Assembly (NCBI GenBank): GCA_945786935.1
Contig: CALZFY010000026.1
Span: forward strand, 1 to 28,014
Reading direction: 5' to 3'
Source of the DNA: HGM12587 sp945786935
GTDB taxonomy: Bacteria > Bacillota > Clostridia > Lachnospirales > Lachnospiraceae
DNA length: 28,014 nt
Shown piece by piece: positions 16,748 to 23,205 of the stretch (positions are counted from its first letter, which is position 1; each line of letters starts with the position of its first letter). The position numbers were made by a program, and so were the translations under genes. The notes under the pieces were generated by a model. The model had not been told where the DNA came from, did not search any database, and was given only the letters and a program-made list of their open reading frames with translations.

Positions 16748-16772
16748 TTACTGTTTATTCCGTTTCAGTAAC
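16747..16772 (+). repeat. 26-bp hairpin repeat, copy B (mnmG-rsmG gap)
   Basis: GTTACTG (16747-16753) pairs with CAGTAAC (16766-16772); the 12-base loop differs from copy A (10018-10043) at two positions only. A short A-rich stretch rather than a T-run follows on the plus strand, so it is not a typical terminator. It could modulate read-through from mnmG to rsmG. Confidence 0.65.
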
Positions 16773-16798
16773 AAAAAGTACATTCAGGAGTATATATT

Positions 16799-17518
16799 GT
16801 GAATCAAAAGGAATTATTAAAATCAAGTGCTGCATCTGTTGGGGTTTATTTAAGTGATGAACAGATCAATCAGTTTATTCGATATTATGAAATACTGGTA
16901 GAATGGAATTCATTTATGAATCTTACGGGTATTACTGAATACGAAGATGTAGTACAGAAACATTTTGTAGATAGTCTCGTTCTTGGAAAAGCAATTGATG
17001 TATCCAAGATTTCCAATTTAATTGATGTAGGAACCGGTGCAGGATTTCCCGGACTTCCATTAAAAATTGCGTTTCCTCATCTGAAGGTGACATTACTTGA
17101 TTCTTTGCAGAAAAGAATTAAATTTCTGGATGAAGTCATCAGCCAGCTTGGATTAACTGACATTGAGACCATCCATGGAAGAGCAGAAGATTTTGCAAAG
17201 CCTTCCATGAAAAGGGAAGCTTATGATATCTGTGTTTCCAGAGCTGTAGCTAATCTTTCATCTCTTTCAGAATATTGTATTCCTTATGTATCTGTAGGAG
17301 GATACTTTGTTCCTTATAAATCAGGGAAGATTGAAGAAGAGTTGGAAGAATCCAAAAAGGCAATCTTCTTATTAGGTGGAAAATTAGAAGAGGAAGTGAA
17401 GTTTATGCTTCCGGATTCTGATATTTCCAGAAGTCTCATAAAAATCAAAAAGGTTTCTTCTACGCCAAAGAAATATCCGAGAAAATCGGGGATGGCTACG
17501 AAGGAACCGATCAAATAA
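16799..17518 (+). CDS. rsmG: 16S rRNA (guanine-N7) methyltransferase RsmG
   Basis: This 239-residue SAM-dependent methyltransferase (GidB) modifies G527 of 16S rRNA (E. coli numbering). Loss of it gives low-level streptomycin resistance in other bacteria. Visible are the WNSFMNLTGI segment (36-45), SAM motif DVGTGAGFPG (76-85), LLDSLQKRIKFLDEV and the SRAVANLSSLSEY region. The start is GTG at 16799 with CAGGAG 8 bases upstream. It ends the mnmE-mnmG-rsmG string and is followed by a clear terminator. Confidence 0.97.
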   Translation: MNQKELLKSSAASVGVYLSDEQINQFIRYYEILVEWNSFMNLTGITEYEDVVQKHFVDSLVLGKAIDVSKISNLIDVGTGAGFPGLPLKIAFPHLKVTLLDSLQKRIKFLDEVISQLGLTDIETIHGRAEDFAKPSMKREAYDICVSRAVANLSSLSEYCIPYVSVGGYFVPYKSGKIEEELEESKKAIFLLGGKLEEEVKFMLPDSDISRSLIKIKKVSSTPKKYPRKSGMATKEPIK

Positions 17519-17538
17519 GTATTAATGATTTATTATGG

Positions 17539-17566
17539 GCACTCTTTGTAAGGGTGCTCATTTTTT
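17539..17566 (+). terminator. rsmG terminator
   Basis: GCACTCTT (17539-17546) pairs with AAGGGTGC (17550-17557), with one U-G pair and a 3-base loop. A run of six T residues follows at 17561-17566. It closes the rpmH-to-rsmG gene group. Confidence 0.88.
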
Positions 17567-17602
17567 AGATTATCAACTGAAGTACATGTTTAATATATTT
17601 CC

Positions 17603-17826
17603 CTTTAACTCACTACTTTTTCTCTTAGCTTTTAACTGACGCTCCGGGAGACAGGTGTTACCCCACAGTGCAGGCGTCGTCCCCCTCAACTATGTCTAAG
17701 TATCACTAACCACTCGCAGGAGAGCCTGCTTCGCGGAGTGATACTAAGACAGGATTTTCGGGCTCCTTGGGCTTAACGCACTGTGGTGCAACACCCGCCT
17801 CCCGGGCTGTGAGTAGCAAAATATAA
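17603..17826 (+). ncRNA. Structured element, copy 1 (unassigned RNA-like repeat)
   Basis: This is a ~224-nt gene-free element homologous to 17995-18217 on the other strand. Outer helix: 17646-17659 with 17790-17803 (12 of 14 pairs). Second helix: CCACAGTGC (17663-17671) with GCACTGTGG (17778-17786). Long central helix: 17694-17707 with 17737-17750 (one A-A mismatch). Apical hairpin: GCAGG AGAG CCTGC (17716-17729). Joining segments match copy 2 exactly: GCAGGCGTCGTC (17670-17681), GGCTTAACGC (17770-17779) and GGGCTGTGAGTAG (17804-17816). The transcribed strand is uncertain: two A-C mismatches in the outer helix would be G-U on the minus strand. I do not recognise the family. The given strand only marks relative orientation. 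Confidence 0.75.
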
Positions 17827-17867
17827 GAGATAAAGTGACAACTTTTATGTGCTTCATAATTCCTATT

Positions 17868-17974
17868 TGTTCAGTACCTTCCAGAAAAAAAATTCATGAA
17901 TAATATGCTTCGTATCTTATAAAACTCTATTATTTCTTTTGAAAATTTTCTCGGAATAATTGCCTCTGAACAGA
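17868..17974 (+). repeat. Spacer of the inverted pair, with degenerate repeat copy 2
   Basis: The DNA between the two structured elements starts with the 15-base sequence also found at 448-462, followed by the same broken pattern (CAT, ATAAT, TTCG). Short inverted ends, TGTTCAG (17868-17874) and CTGAACA (17966-17972), bracket about 105 bp. No ORF is present and the interior is AT-rich. This could be a tiny palindromic or MITE-like remnant inserted between, or carried with, the structured elements. Confidence 0.45.
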
Positions 17975-17994
17975 CATCTTAATTCAATATATTT

Positions 17995-18217
17995 CTTATA
18001 TTTTACTACTCACAGCCCGAGAAACTACAGTTGCACCACGTAGCGTTAAGCCAAAGGAGGCGGAAAATCCGCCTTAGAATTTCTAGGCGAAACAGGCTCT
18101 CCTGTGAGCCTTTAGAAATTCTTATGGCTAGTTGGAGCCGACGACGCCTGCGAAGTGGGGTAACTGTAGTTTCTAGGGGCGTAAGTTGAAAGTTGTAAAA
18201 ATAATAGTGGGTTAAAG
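17995..18217 (-). ncRNA. Structured element, copy 2 (inverted, divergent)
   Basis: This is the homologue of 17603-17826 on the opposite strand. Outer helix: a perfect 13 bp (18020-18032 with 18162-18174). Second helix: 18036-18044 with 18150-18158 (7 of 9 pairs). Central helix: 18076-18084 with 18114-18122 (perfect 9 bp, with the adjacent A-A mismatch kept). Apical hairpin: ACAGG CTCT CCTGT on the plus strand (18092-18105). An extra hairpin GGCGGA AAA TCCGCC (18059-18073) is absent from copy 1. Paired positions differ from copy 1 by compensatory changes, while joining loops stay identical. It lies downstream of the hydrolase-like gene in its sense direction. Confidence 0.75.
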
Positions 18218-18245
18218 TCCCCTTTAATTTATATCGTAAAATATA

Positions 18246-19199
18246 TTATTTCCAGTATTCCGTGATAATGTCCATCACTTTGGATGGAGCTTCTAACTGT
18301 GGCAGATATGCGGTTTCCATGATGGATATACACTCAATGTTTTCATTTAATTCTGCATATTCATTCGGCACATAATCAGATTCGTAGTAATCTTCTCCGG
18401 AGATAATGATGATATCTTTGTCAATGACTTTCAAGGCGTGATTAATATTCATATTAATATCTTTTCCCTGAATGCTTGCATAGAGATATTTGCTTCCGGA
18501 ACATTTTTTATGGGCAGCTTCATAATAATAATCACTGATCTCATCAAAATGTGCATTTGGATTACTGTAGTAATCATTGATGAAGCGGTCAAAGATCTGA
18601 TCTTTGCTATGCAGTAAATGATATGCAAAGGTACCAATCACTGGAAGTGTAAAAAATGCTCTTTTTGCTTTTGCAAAGGTATCCGGTACTTCGCTTAGAT
18701 CATACAGGTCTGCTGGATTGATCAGAATGATTCTGTTTATAGATTCTTCAGTTAATTTTGTGGTCATGATTACAGGAGCAGCAGTCTTACCGGTAGCAAT
18801 GATATCTGTTTTTTCTCCGATTACTTCTTTGATAAAATCGTTAATTAATTGTATATATAAAAAGCAGTTGTAATTTAGTTTCGGTCTGTCAGAACGTCCG
18901 CATCCGAGTAAATCTAAGGTATAGACAGTATTCGTTTTTGATAATTTGTTTTCCAGGTAGAACCATTCCATACCGGAACTGGTTTCATCTAAATCATGAA
19001 GGAGTAGAATCGGGCTTCCCTGTCCGTACACTTTATAAAATACCTTTCCATATTTAAAAGAATAAAAAGTACCTTTTTCTTTTTTTAATAAATCTCTCGA
19101 TGTAGCATTTTTAATAATATTTTTATTTGTATAATGCATGGCCACACCGGCAGCAATAGCAGTTGCAGTTACAACTTTCAGAGTACAATGTTTACCCAT
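18246..19199 (-). CDS. Membrane-anchored alpha/beta-hydrolase-fold protein, probably catalytically dead
   Basis: This 317-residue protein has an N-terminal hydrophobic segment (about 7-22, uncleaved anchor likely) and an alpha/beta-hydrolase fold: GSPILLLHD (61-69), TVYTLDLLGCGRSDRP (91-106), a nucleophile-elbow region IIATGKTAAPVIM (133-145) and a C-terminal IIIISGED strand (263-270). Expected catalytic residues are altered. The elbow reads G-K-T-A-A where family enzymes have G-x-S-x-G, putting Thr139 at the nucleophile place. The usual His before the last helix appears to be Tyr298 (TAYLPQLEAP). GAGAGGAGAT supports the start. It runs against the flanking plus-strand genes. Function is unknown; a binding or scaffold role is possible. 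Confidence 0.8.
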   Translation of the reverse strand: MGKHCTLKVVTATAIAAGVAMHYTNKNIIKNATSRDLLKKEKGTFYSFKYGKVFYKVYGQGSPILLLHDLDETSSGMEWFYLENKLSKTNTVYTLDLLGCGRSDRPKLNYNCFLYIQLINDFIKEVIGEKTDIIATGKTAAPVIMTTKLTEESINRIILINPADLYDLSEVPDTFAKAKRAFFTLPVIGTFAYHLLHSKDQIFDRFINDYYSNPNAHFDEISDYYYEAAHKKCSGSKYLYASIQGKDINMNINHALKVIDKDIIIISGEDYYESDYVPNEYAELNENIECISIMETAYLPQLEAPSKVMDIITEYWK

Positions 19200-19288
19200 A
19201 GATATCTCCTCTCTGTTACTGAATATCAGATTTTCTCGTTTATGTATATAGTATACTCTATTTTATAAATAAAATAAACTTCTTTTTA

Positions 19289-19304
19289 TGTTTCACGTGA
19301 AACA
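19289..19304. promoter_or_regulatory. parS site 1
   Basis: The perfect 16-bp palindrome TGTTTCACGTGAAACA is the ParB nucleation sequence known from B. subtilis and most Firmicutes. It lies about 90 bases from the hydrolase-like gene start and 314 bases before parA. Confidence 0.95.
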
Positions 19305-19498
19305 TTATAAATATAAAAAATTGGAAAATTATTTGTATATCTTTTATCAAAAAACATTTTCTATTTTTTATATGTTTACTAAATACTTGATATTACCTTT
19401 GTTATATATAATACAGTTAGATAAAACAGAATTATTGAACACAGAATACAATAAATTGTAGTTGAATACAAAATATTTTATAAAATTATGTGATTAAA

Positions 19499-19514
19499 TG
19501 TTTCACGTGAAACA
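19499..19514. promoter_or_regulatory. parS site 2
   Basis: The same 16-bp palindrome, perfect. It sits immediately upstream of the predicted extended -10 element at 19521-19529. Read as protein it gives MFHVKH, which can mislead gene callers into a longer parA. Confidence 0.95.
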
Positions 19515-19520
19515 TAGATA

Positions 19521-19529
19521 TGGTATACT
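19521..19529 (+). promoter_or_regulatory. Candidate extended -10 promoter of parAB
   Basis: TGGTATACT is an extended -10 (TGn plus TATACT at 19524-19529) with no clear -35, as such promoters allow. It lies between parS 2 and parS 3, so ParB bound at either site could repress or clear it. Transcription would start near 19536 and the leader would include parS 3. Confidence 0.45.
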
Positions 19530-19555
19530 TCTATTTGTAATTAGAAAGAAAAAAA

Positions 19556-19571
19556 TGTTTCACGTGAAACA
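19556..19571. promoter_or_regulatory. parS site 3
   Basis: The third perfect 16-bp copy, 31 bases upstream of the parA ATG and inside the likely parA leader. All three copies are identical with no mismatch. Confidence 0.95.
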
Positions 19572-19602
19572 TTGCATTATAAATATACGAAAGGAAAATA
19601 AT

Positions 19603-20379
19603 ATGGGAAGAATCATAGCGATTGCTAATCAAAAGGGTGGCGTTGGTAAAACAACTACATCAATCAATCTTTCGGCATGTCTTGCAGAGACCGGAAAAAA
19701 AGTTCTGACAATTGACATAGATCCACAGGGAAATACAACCAGTGGATTAGGAATAGATAAAAACTCTATTGAGAATACTATTTACGAATTAATTCTTGGT
19801 GAATCTGAAATTGAAGATGTGATTATTCCAACAGAGTTTGAAAATTTATCTATCATAGCTTCAAATGTAAATCTTGCAGCAGCAGAGATTGAACTGATTG
19901 GTATCAACGAAAAAGAATACATATTAAAAAGAGCAGTAGAAAAAGTAAAAGATCAGTACGATTTTGTAATCATTGATTGTCCACCATCTTTAAATATGTT
20001 GACCATCAATGCAATGACAACAGCAGATACAGTCTTGGTACCTATTCAATGCGAATACTATGCATTGGAAGGATTAAGCCAGCTTCTGCATACGGTCAAC
20101 CTGGTAAAACAGCGTTTAAATCCAAACCTGGAGATGGAAGGTGTTGTATTTACGATGTATGATGCAAGAACAAATCTTTCCCTGCAGGTTGTAGAAAATG
20201 TAAAGAGCAATTTACATCAGACAATCTATAAGACAATAATTCCAAGAAATATCCGATTAGCAGAAGCACCAAGTCATGGACTTCCTATTAATGTATATGA
20301 TTCAAAATCAACAGGTGCAGAAAGCTATCGCTTATTAGCGGAAGAAGTAATTCATAGAGGAGAAGAAGAATGGCAGTAA
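19603..20379 (+). CDS. parA: Chromosome partitioning ATPase ParA (Soj)
   Basis: This 258-residue deviant-Walker ATPase forms ATP-dependent dimers on the nucleoid and works with ParB to separate origins; in Firmicutes Soj also regulates DnaA. It begins MGRIIAIANQ with the deviant Walker A KGGVGKTT (11-18), followed by DPQGNTTSGLG, the Walker A' Asp region VIIDCPPSLNMLT and IPRNIRLAEAPSHG. I place the start at the ATG at 19603 with AAGGA 8 bases upstream. The frame extends to 19498, but that 35-residue extension translates parS 2 and parS 3 (two MFHVKH stretches). It overlaps parB by 10 bases. Confidence 0.96.
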   Translation: MGRIIAIANQKGGVGKTTTSINLSACLAETGKKVLTIDIDPQGNTTSGLGIDKNSIENTIYELILGESEIEDVIIPTEFENLSIIASNVNLAAAEIELIGINEKEYILKRAVEKVKDQYDFVIIDCPPSLNMLTINAMTTADTVLVPIQCEYYALEGLSQLLHTVNLVKQRLNPNLEMEGVVFTMYDARTNLSLQVVENVKSNLHQTIYKTIIPRNIRLAEAPSHGLPINVYDSKSTGAESYRLLAEEVIHRGEEEWQ

Positions 20380-21275
20380 AAAGAGGGGGATTGGGAAAAG
20401 GACTTGACAGTCTGATTCCTGATATGAATGTGGGGATAAATCCATCGAAAGCAGAGACAGAAACAAAAATCGTTGAGAAGATAGTTGAAAAACCAATCGA
20501 GATGAAGGTGAAGATATCAAAAATCGTTCCAAATAAGGAACAGCCCAGAAAGAATTTTGATGAGGATGCATTGATTGAGTTATCGGAGTCTATCAAACAG
20601 CATGGAGTACTTCAGCCAATTCTGGTGCAGGATAGAAATGGATATTATGAAATTATAGCCGGTGAGAGAAGATGGCGTGCAGCAAAGCTTGCAGGAGTAA
20701 AAGAAGTTCCTGTGGTAGTAAAAAAATTTACGGAACAGGAAATTGTAGAAATTTCTCTCATTGAAAACATTCAAAGGGAAAATTTGAATCCTATTGAAGA
20801 AGCCATTGCCTATAAGAGATTACTGACAGAATTTCAGCTAAAACAGGATGAGATAGCTGAGAGAGTATCAAAAAGCAGGACTGCAGTGACAAACTCCATG
20901 CGTCTTTTAAAACTTGACGAGCGGGTACAGCAGATGGTCATTGATGAAAAACTTTCCACAGGACATGCAAGACCACTTCTTGGAATTGAAGATCCGGAGC
21001 TTCAGTATCAGATTGCCAATAAGGTATTTGATGAAAAACTCAGTGTGCGTGAAGTAGAAAAACTCGTAAAATCATTAAATACACCGAAAAAGGAAACAAA
21101 GAAACCGGAAATTAATCAGGCTGTTTATGATGATATGTCAGAAAAGCTGAAACAGATCATGGGAACAAAGGTCAATATTTTACCAAAAAATAATGAAAAA
21201 GGTAAGATTGAAATAGAGTATTATTCAAGCGATGAACTGGAAAGAATTATTGACCTGTTTATGAGTACCAGGTAG
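20370..21275 (+). CDS. parB: Chromosome partitioning CTPase ParB (Spo0J)
   Basis: This 301-residue parS-binding protein is a CTP-dependent DNA clamp that spreads from parS and recruits condensin. It has the N-terminal ParA-stimulating segment KRGGLGKGLDSLIP (4-17), then the CTP-binding ParB/sulfiredoxin-like domain with GERRWRAAKLAG (98-109) and ENIQREN (132-138). The helix-turn-helix region follows (about 150-200, KQDEIAERVSKSRTAVTN), and the C-terminal dimer domain has the YYSSDELERIIDL strand-helix. Its ATG lies within parA (overlap 10 bases) and the GGAGAAGAA stretch serves as ribosome site. Three cognate parS sites are directly upstream of the operon. Confidence 0.97.
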   Translation: MAVKRGGLGKGLDSLIPDMNVGINPSKAETETKIVEKIVEKPIEMKVKISKIVPNKEQPRKNFDEDALIELSESIKQHGVLQPILVQDRNGYYEIIAGERRWRAAKLAGVKEVPVVVKKFTEQEIVEISLIENIQRENLNPIEEAIAYKRLLTEFQLKQDEIAERVSKSRTAVTNSMRLLKLDERVQQMVIDEKLSTGHARPLLGIEDPELQYQIANKVFDEKLSVREVEKLVKSLNTPKKETKKPEINQAVYDDMSEKLKQIMGTKVNILPKNNEKGKIEIEYYSSDELERIIDLFMSTR

Positions 21276-21283
21276 GAGGATAA

Positions 21284-21778
21284 ATGATGGTGAATATAGA
21301 TTTAAATGAATTTACCGTATATATGTTGATTGGATTGTCAGTAGTGTGTCTGATTACATTCATTTTATTAATCGTTGCATTATGTAAACTAAAAAAGCTT
21401 CGAAGAAGAATTGACAGCCTGACCAGAGGAAAAGATGCAGAATCCTTAGAGGATACGATGCTTGGTTTCTTTGAAAAAATAGAAACACTGGAAGATGCTG
21501 AAGATAAGATGCACAGAGATATCAGAGCAATCAAGGAAAATTTAAAAATTACTTATCAGAAATCAGCTTTGGTAAAATACGATGCATTTCGTGAAATGAG
21601 CGGCGCACTGAGCTATTCCCTTGCTTTATTAGATAAAGATAATAATGGAGTAATGATTACTTCCATGTACAGCAGAGAAGGATGTTACACCTACGCAAAG
21701 GATATCAAAAATGGAGAGTGTGAATTAAATCTTTCAGAAGAAGAGGAAGAAGCATTAAAACAGGCTGTTGCGAAATAG
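21284..21778 (+). CDS. DUF4446 family membrane protein
   Basis: This is a 164-residue protein with one N-terminal transmembrane helix (about 13-35), a basic stretch KLKKLRRRID on the cytoplasmic side, a helical, probably coiled-coil region (about 40-90) and a compact C-terminal domain (KYDAFREMSGALSYSLALLD, then NNGVMITSMYSREGCYTYAK). I recognise this as DUF4446, commonly found just after parB in Clostridia. It starts 8 bases after the parB stop with an AGGAGG site and ends before the serS promoter. Linkage to parAB suggests a membrane role near the segregation machinery, but no function is established. Confidence 0.85.
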   Translation: MMVNIDLNEFTVYMLIGLSVVCLITFILLIVALCKLKKLRRRIDSLTRGKDAESLEDTMLGFFEKIETLEDAEDKMHRDIRAIKENLKITYQKSALVKYDAFREMSGALSYSLALLDKDNNGVMITSMYSREGCYTYAKDIKNGECELNLSEEEEEALKQAVAK

Positions 21779-21795
21779 AGAGATTGTGCTATAAT
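21768..21795 (+). promoter_or_regulatory. serS promoter (extended -10)
   Basis: TTGCGA (21768-21773) and a perfect TATAAT (21790-21795) with a 16-base spacer; TG at 21787-21788 makes an extended -10. It overlaps the end of the DUF4446 gene. The resulting leader of about 80 nt contains a small CCAG/CTGG hairpin and lacks the length and the TGGNACC motif of a T-box. Confidence 0.65.
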
Positions 21796-21882
21796 GAGCG
21801 TAATTTGGTAACTGTTTGGAGCCAGATATTTTGGAGGCTGGTTTGGAACAATTATGTAATTAAAAAATAGGAGACAAGGAAT

Positions 21883-23169
21883 ATGTTAGATATTAAATTT
21901 TTAAGAGAAAATCCGGATATAGTAAAGGAAAACATCAAAAAGAAATTTCAGGACAGTAAACTTCCATTGGTAGATGAAGTAATTGAACTGGATGCGAAAA
22001 AAAGAGAGACGCAGCAGGAAGCAGATGCACTTCGTGCAGACAGAAATAAGCTTTCCAAACAGATTGGTGCACTGATGGCTCAGGGAAAGAAAGAAGAAGC
22101 GGAAGCTGTTAAGGCACAGGTTGCAGAAGGAGCTAAGAGACTGGAAGAGCTGTCTGTTCTTGAAAAAGAACTGGATGAAAAAGTGACAAAGATCATGATG
22201 ACCATTCCAAATATCATTGATCCAAGCGTACCAATCGGTAAAGACGATACAGAAAATGTGGAAGTGACAAAATATGGAGAACCGGTAGTTCCTGATTTTG
22301 AAATCCCATATCATACTGAGATTATGGAAAGATTTAATGGGATTGATCTGGACGCAGCAAGAAGAGTTGCAGGAAACGGCTTCTATTATTTAATGGGAGA
22401 TATTGCAAGACTTCACTCTGCAGTGATTTCCTATGCAAGAGATTTCATGATTAACAGAGGATTTACTTACTGTGTACCACCTTTCATGATCAGAAGTAAT
22501 GTGGTTACCGGTGTTATGAGCTTTGCAGAAATGGATGCCATGATGTATAAGATCGAAGGAGAAGATTTATACCTTATCGGTACCAGTGAACATTCTATGA
22601 TCGGAAAATTTATTGATCAGATCATTCCGGAAGCAGAATTACCACAGACACTGACAAGCTACTCTCCGTGCTTTAGAAAAGAAAAAGGTGCTCATGGTCT
22701 GGAAGAACGTGGTGTATATCGTATTCACCAGTTTGAAAAACAGGAAATGATCGTTGTTTGTAAACCGGAAGAAAGTCCAATGTGGTTTGATAAGCTGTGG
22801 CAGAATACAGTAGATTTATTCCGTTCTATGGATATTCCGGTAAGAACATTAGAATGCTGTTCCGGTGACCTGGCAGATCTGAAGGTGAAATCCTTTGACG
22901 TGGAAGCATGGTCTCCAAGACAGAAAAAATATTTCGAAGTTGGAAGCTGCTCTAACTTAGGAGATGCTCAGGCAAGAAGATTAAAAATCCGTGTAAATGG
23001 TGAAAATGGAAAATATTTTGCACATACATTAAATAATACAGTTGTTGCTCCACCACGTATGCTCATTGCATTTTTGGAAAATAATTTACAGGCAGATGGC
23101 TCTGTAAAGATTCCGGAAGTTCTTCGTCCATACATGGGTGGAATGGAAGTTCTTGTTCCGAAAAAATAA
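21883..23169 (+). CDS. serS: Serine--tRNA ligase
   Basis: This 428-residue class II aminoacyl-tRNA synthetase charges serine onto tRNA-Ser (one target, tRNA-Ser GCT, lies at 198-285). The N-terminal coiled-coil arm (about 28-103) grips the long variable arm of the tRNA. The catalytic core has the T-x-E serine loop as GTSEH (233-237), motif 2 FRKEKGAHGLEERGVYRIHQF (264-284) and motif 3 at PPRMLIAFLEN (390-400). Several positions (TSEHSMIG, GSCSNLGDAQARR) differ from the commonest bacterial form, so it may be one of the variant SerRS groups. A GGAGAC ribosome site precedes the ATG. The probable DUF3881 gene follows without a terminator. Confidence 0.96.
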   Translation: MLDIKFLRENPDIVKENIKKKFQDSKLPLVDEVIELDAKKRETQQEADALRADRNKLSKQIGALMAQGKKEEAEAVKAQVAEGAKRLEELSVLEKELDEKVTKIMMTIPNIIDPSVPIGKDDTENVEVTKYGEPVVPDFEIPYHTEIMERFNGIDLDAARRVAGNGFYYLMGDIARLHSAVISYARDFMINRGFTYCVPPFMIRSNVVTGVMSFAEMDAMMYKIEGEDLYLIGTSEHSMIGKFIDQIIPEAELPQTLTSYSPCFRKEKGAHGLEERGVYRIHQFEKQEMIVVCKPEESPMWFDKLWQNTVDLFRSMDIPVRTLECCSGDLADLKVKSFDVEAWSPRQKKYFEVGSCSNLGDAQARRLKIRVNGENGKYFAHTLNNTVVAPPRMLIAFLENNLQADGSVKIPEVLRPYMGGMEVLVPKK

Positions 23170-23205
23170 TTTTTTTGGAATAAGTGAAAAAGAGGAGGTG
23201 AGACT

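Larger units (their letters stand above)
19200..19602. other. Intergenic centromere region with three parS sites
   Basis: This divergent gap is AT-rich apart from the three parS palindromes. On the plus strand, TTGATA near 19388 and TATAAT near 19406 are too close together (about 14 bases) for a confident promoter. On the minus strand, TATACT near 19250 is a possible -10 for the hydrolase-like gene, but no good -35 is seen. No further gene is supported. Confidence 0.6.

Noticed and set aside
17603..18217. 6S RNA, tmRNA, RNase P RNA or SRP RNA as identity of the inverted pair
   Set aside because: Two diverged inverted copies with a nested multi-helix fold and long conserved joints do not fit those single-copy RNAs, and no tag peptide or known signature was seen.
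17519..18245. Autonomous insertion sequence after rsmG
   Set aside because: No transposase or other ORF of useful length is present in the gap and no clear target duplication was found; at most a non-autonomous element.
19498..19602. N-terminal extension of parA by 35 residues containing MFHVKH twice
   Set aside because: It is simply parS sites 2 and 3 read as protein; the normal ParA start with a ribosome site is at 19603.
21796..21882. T-box riboswitch ahead of serS
   Set aside because: The leader is too short and lacks the antiterminator TGGNACC motif and a terminator stem.
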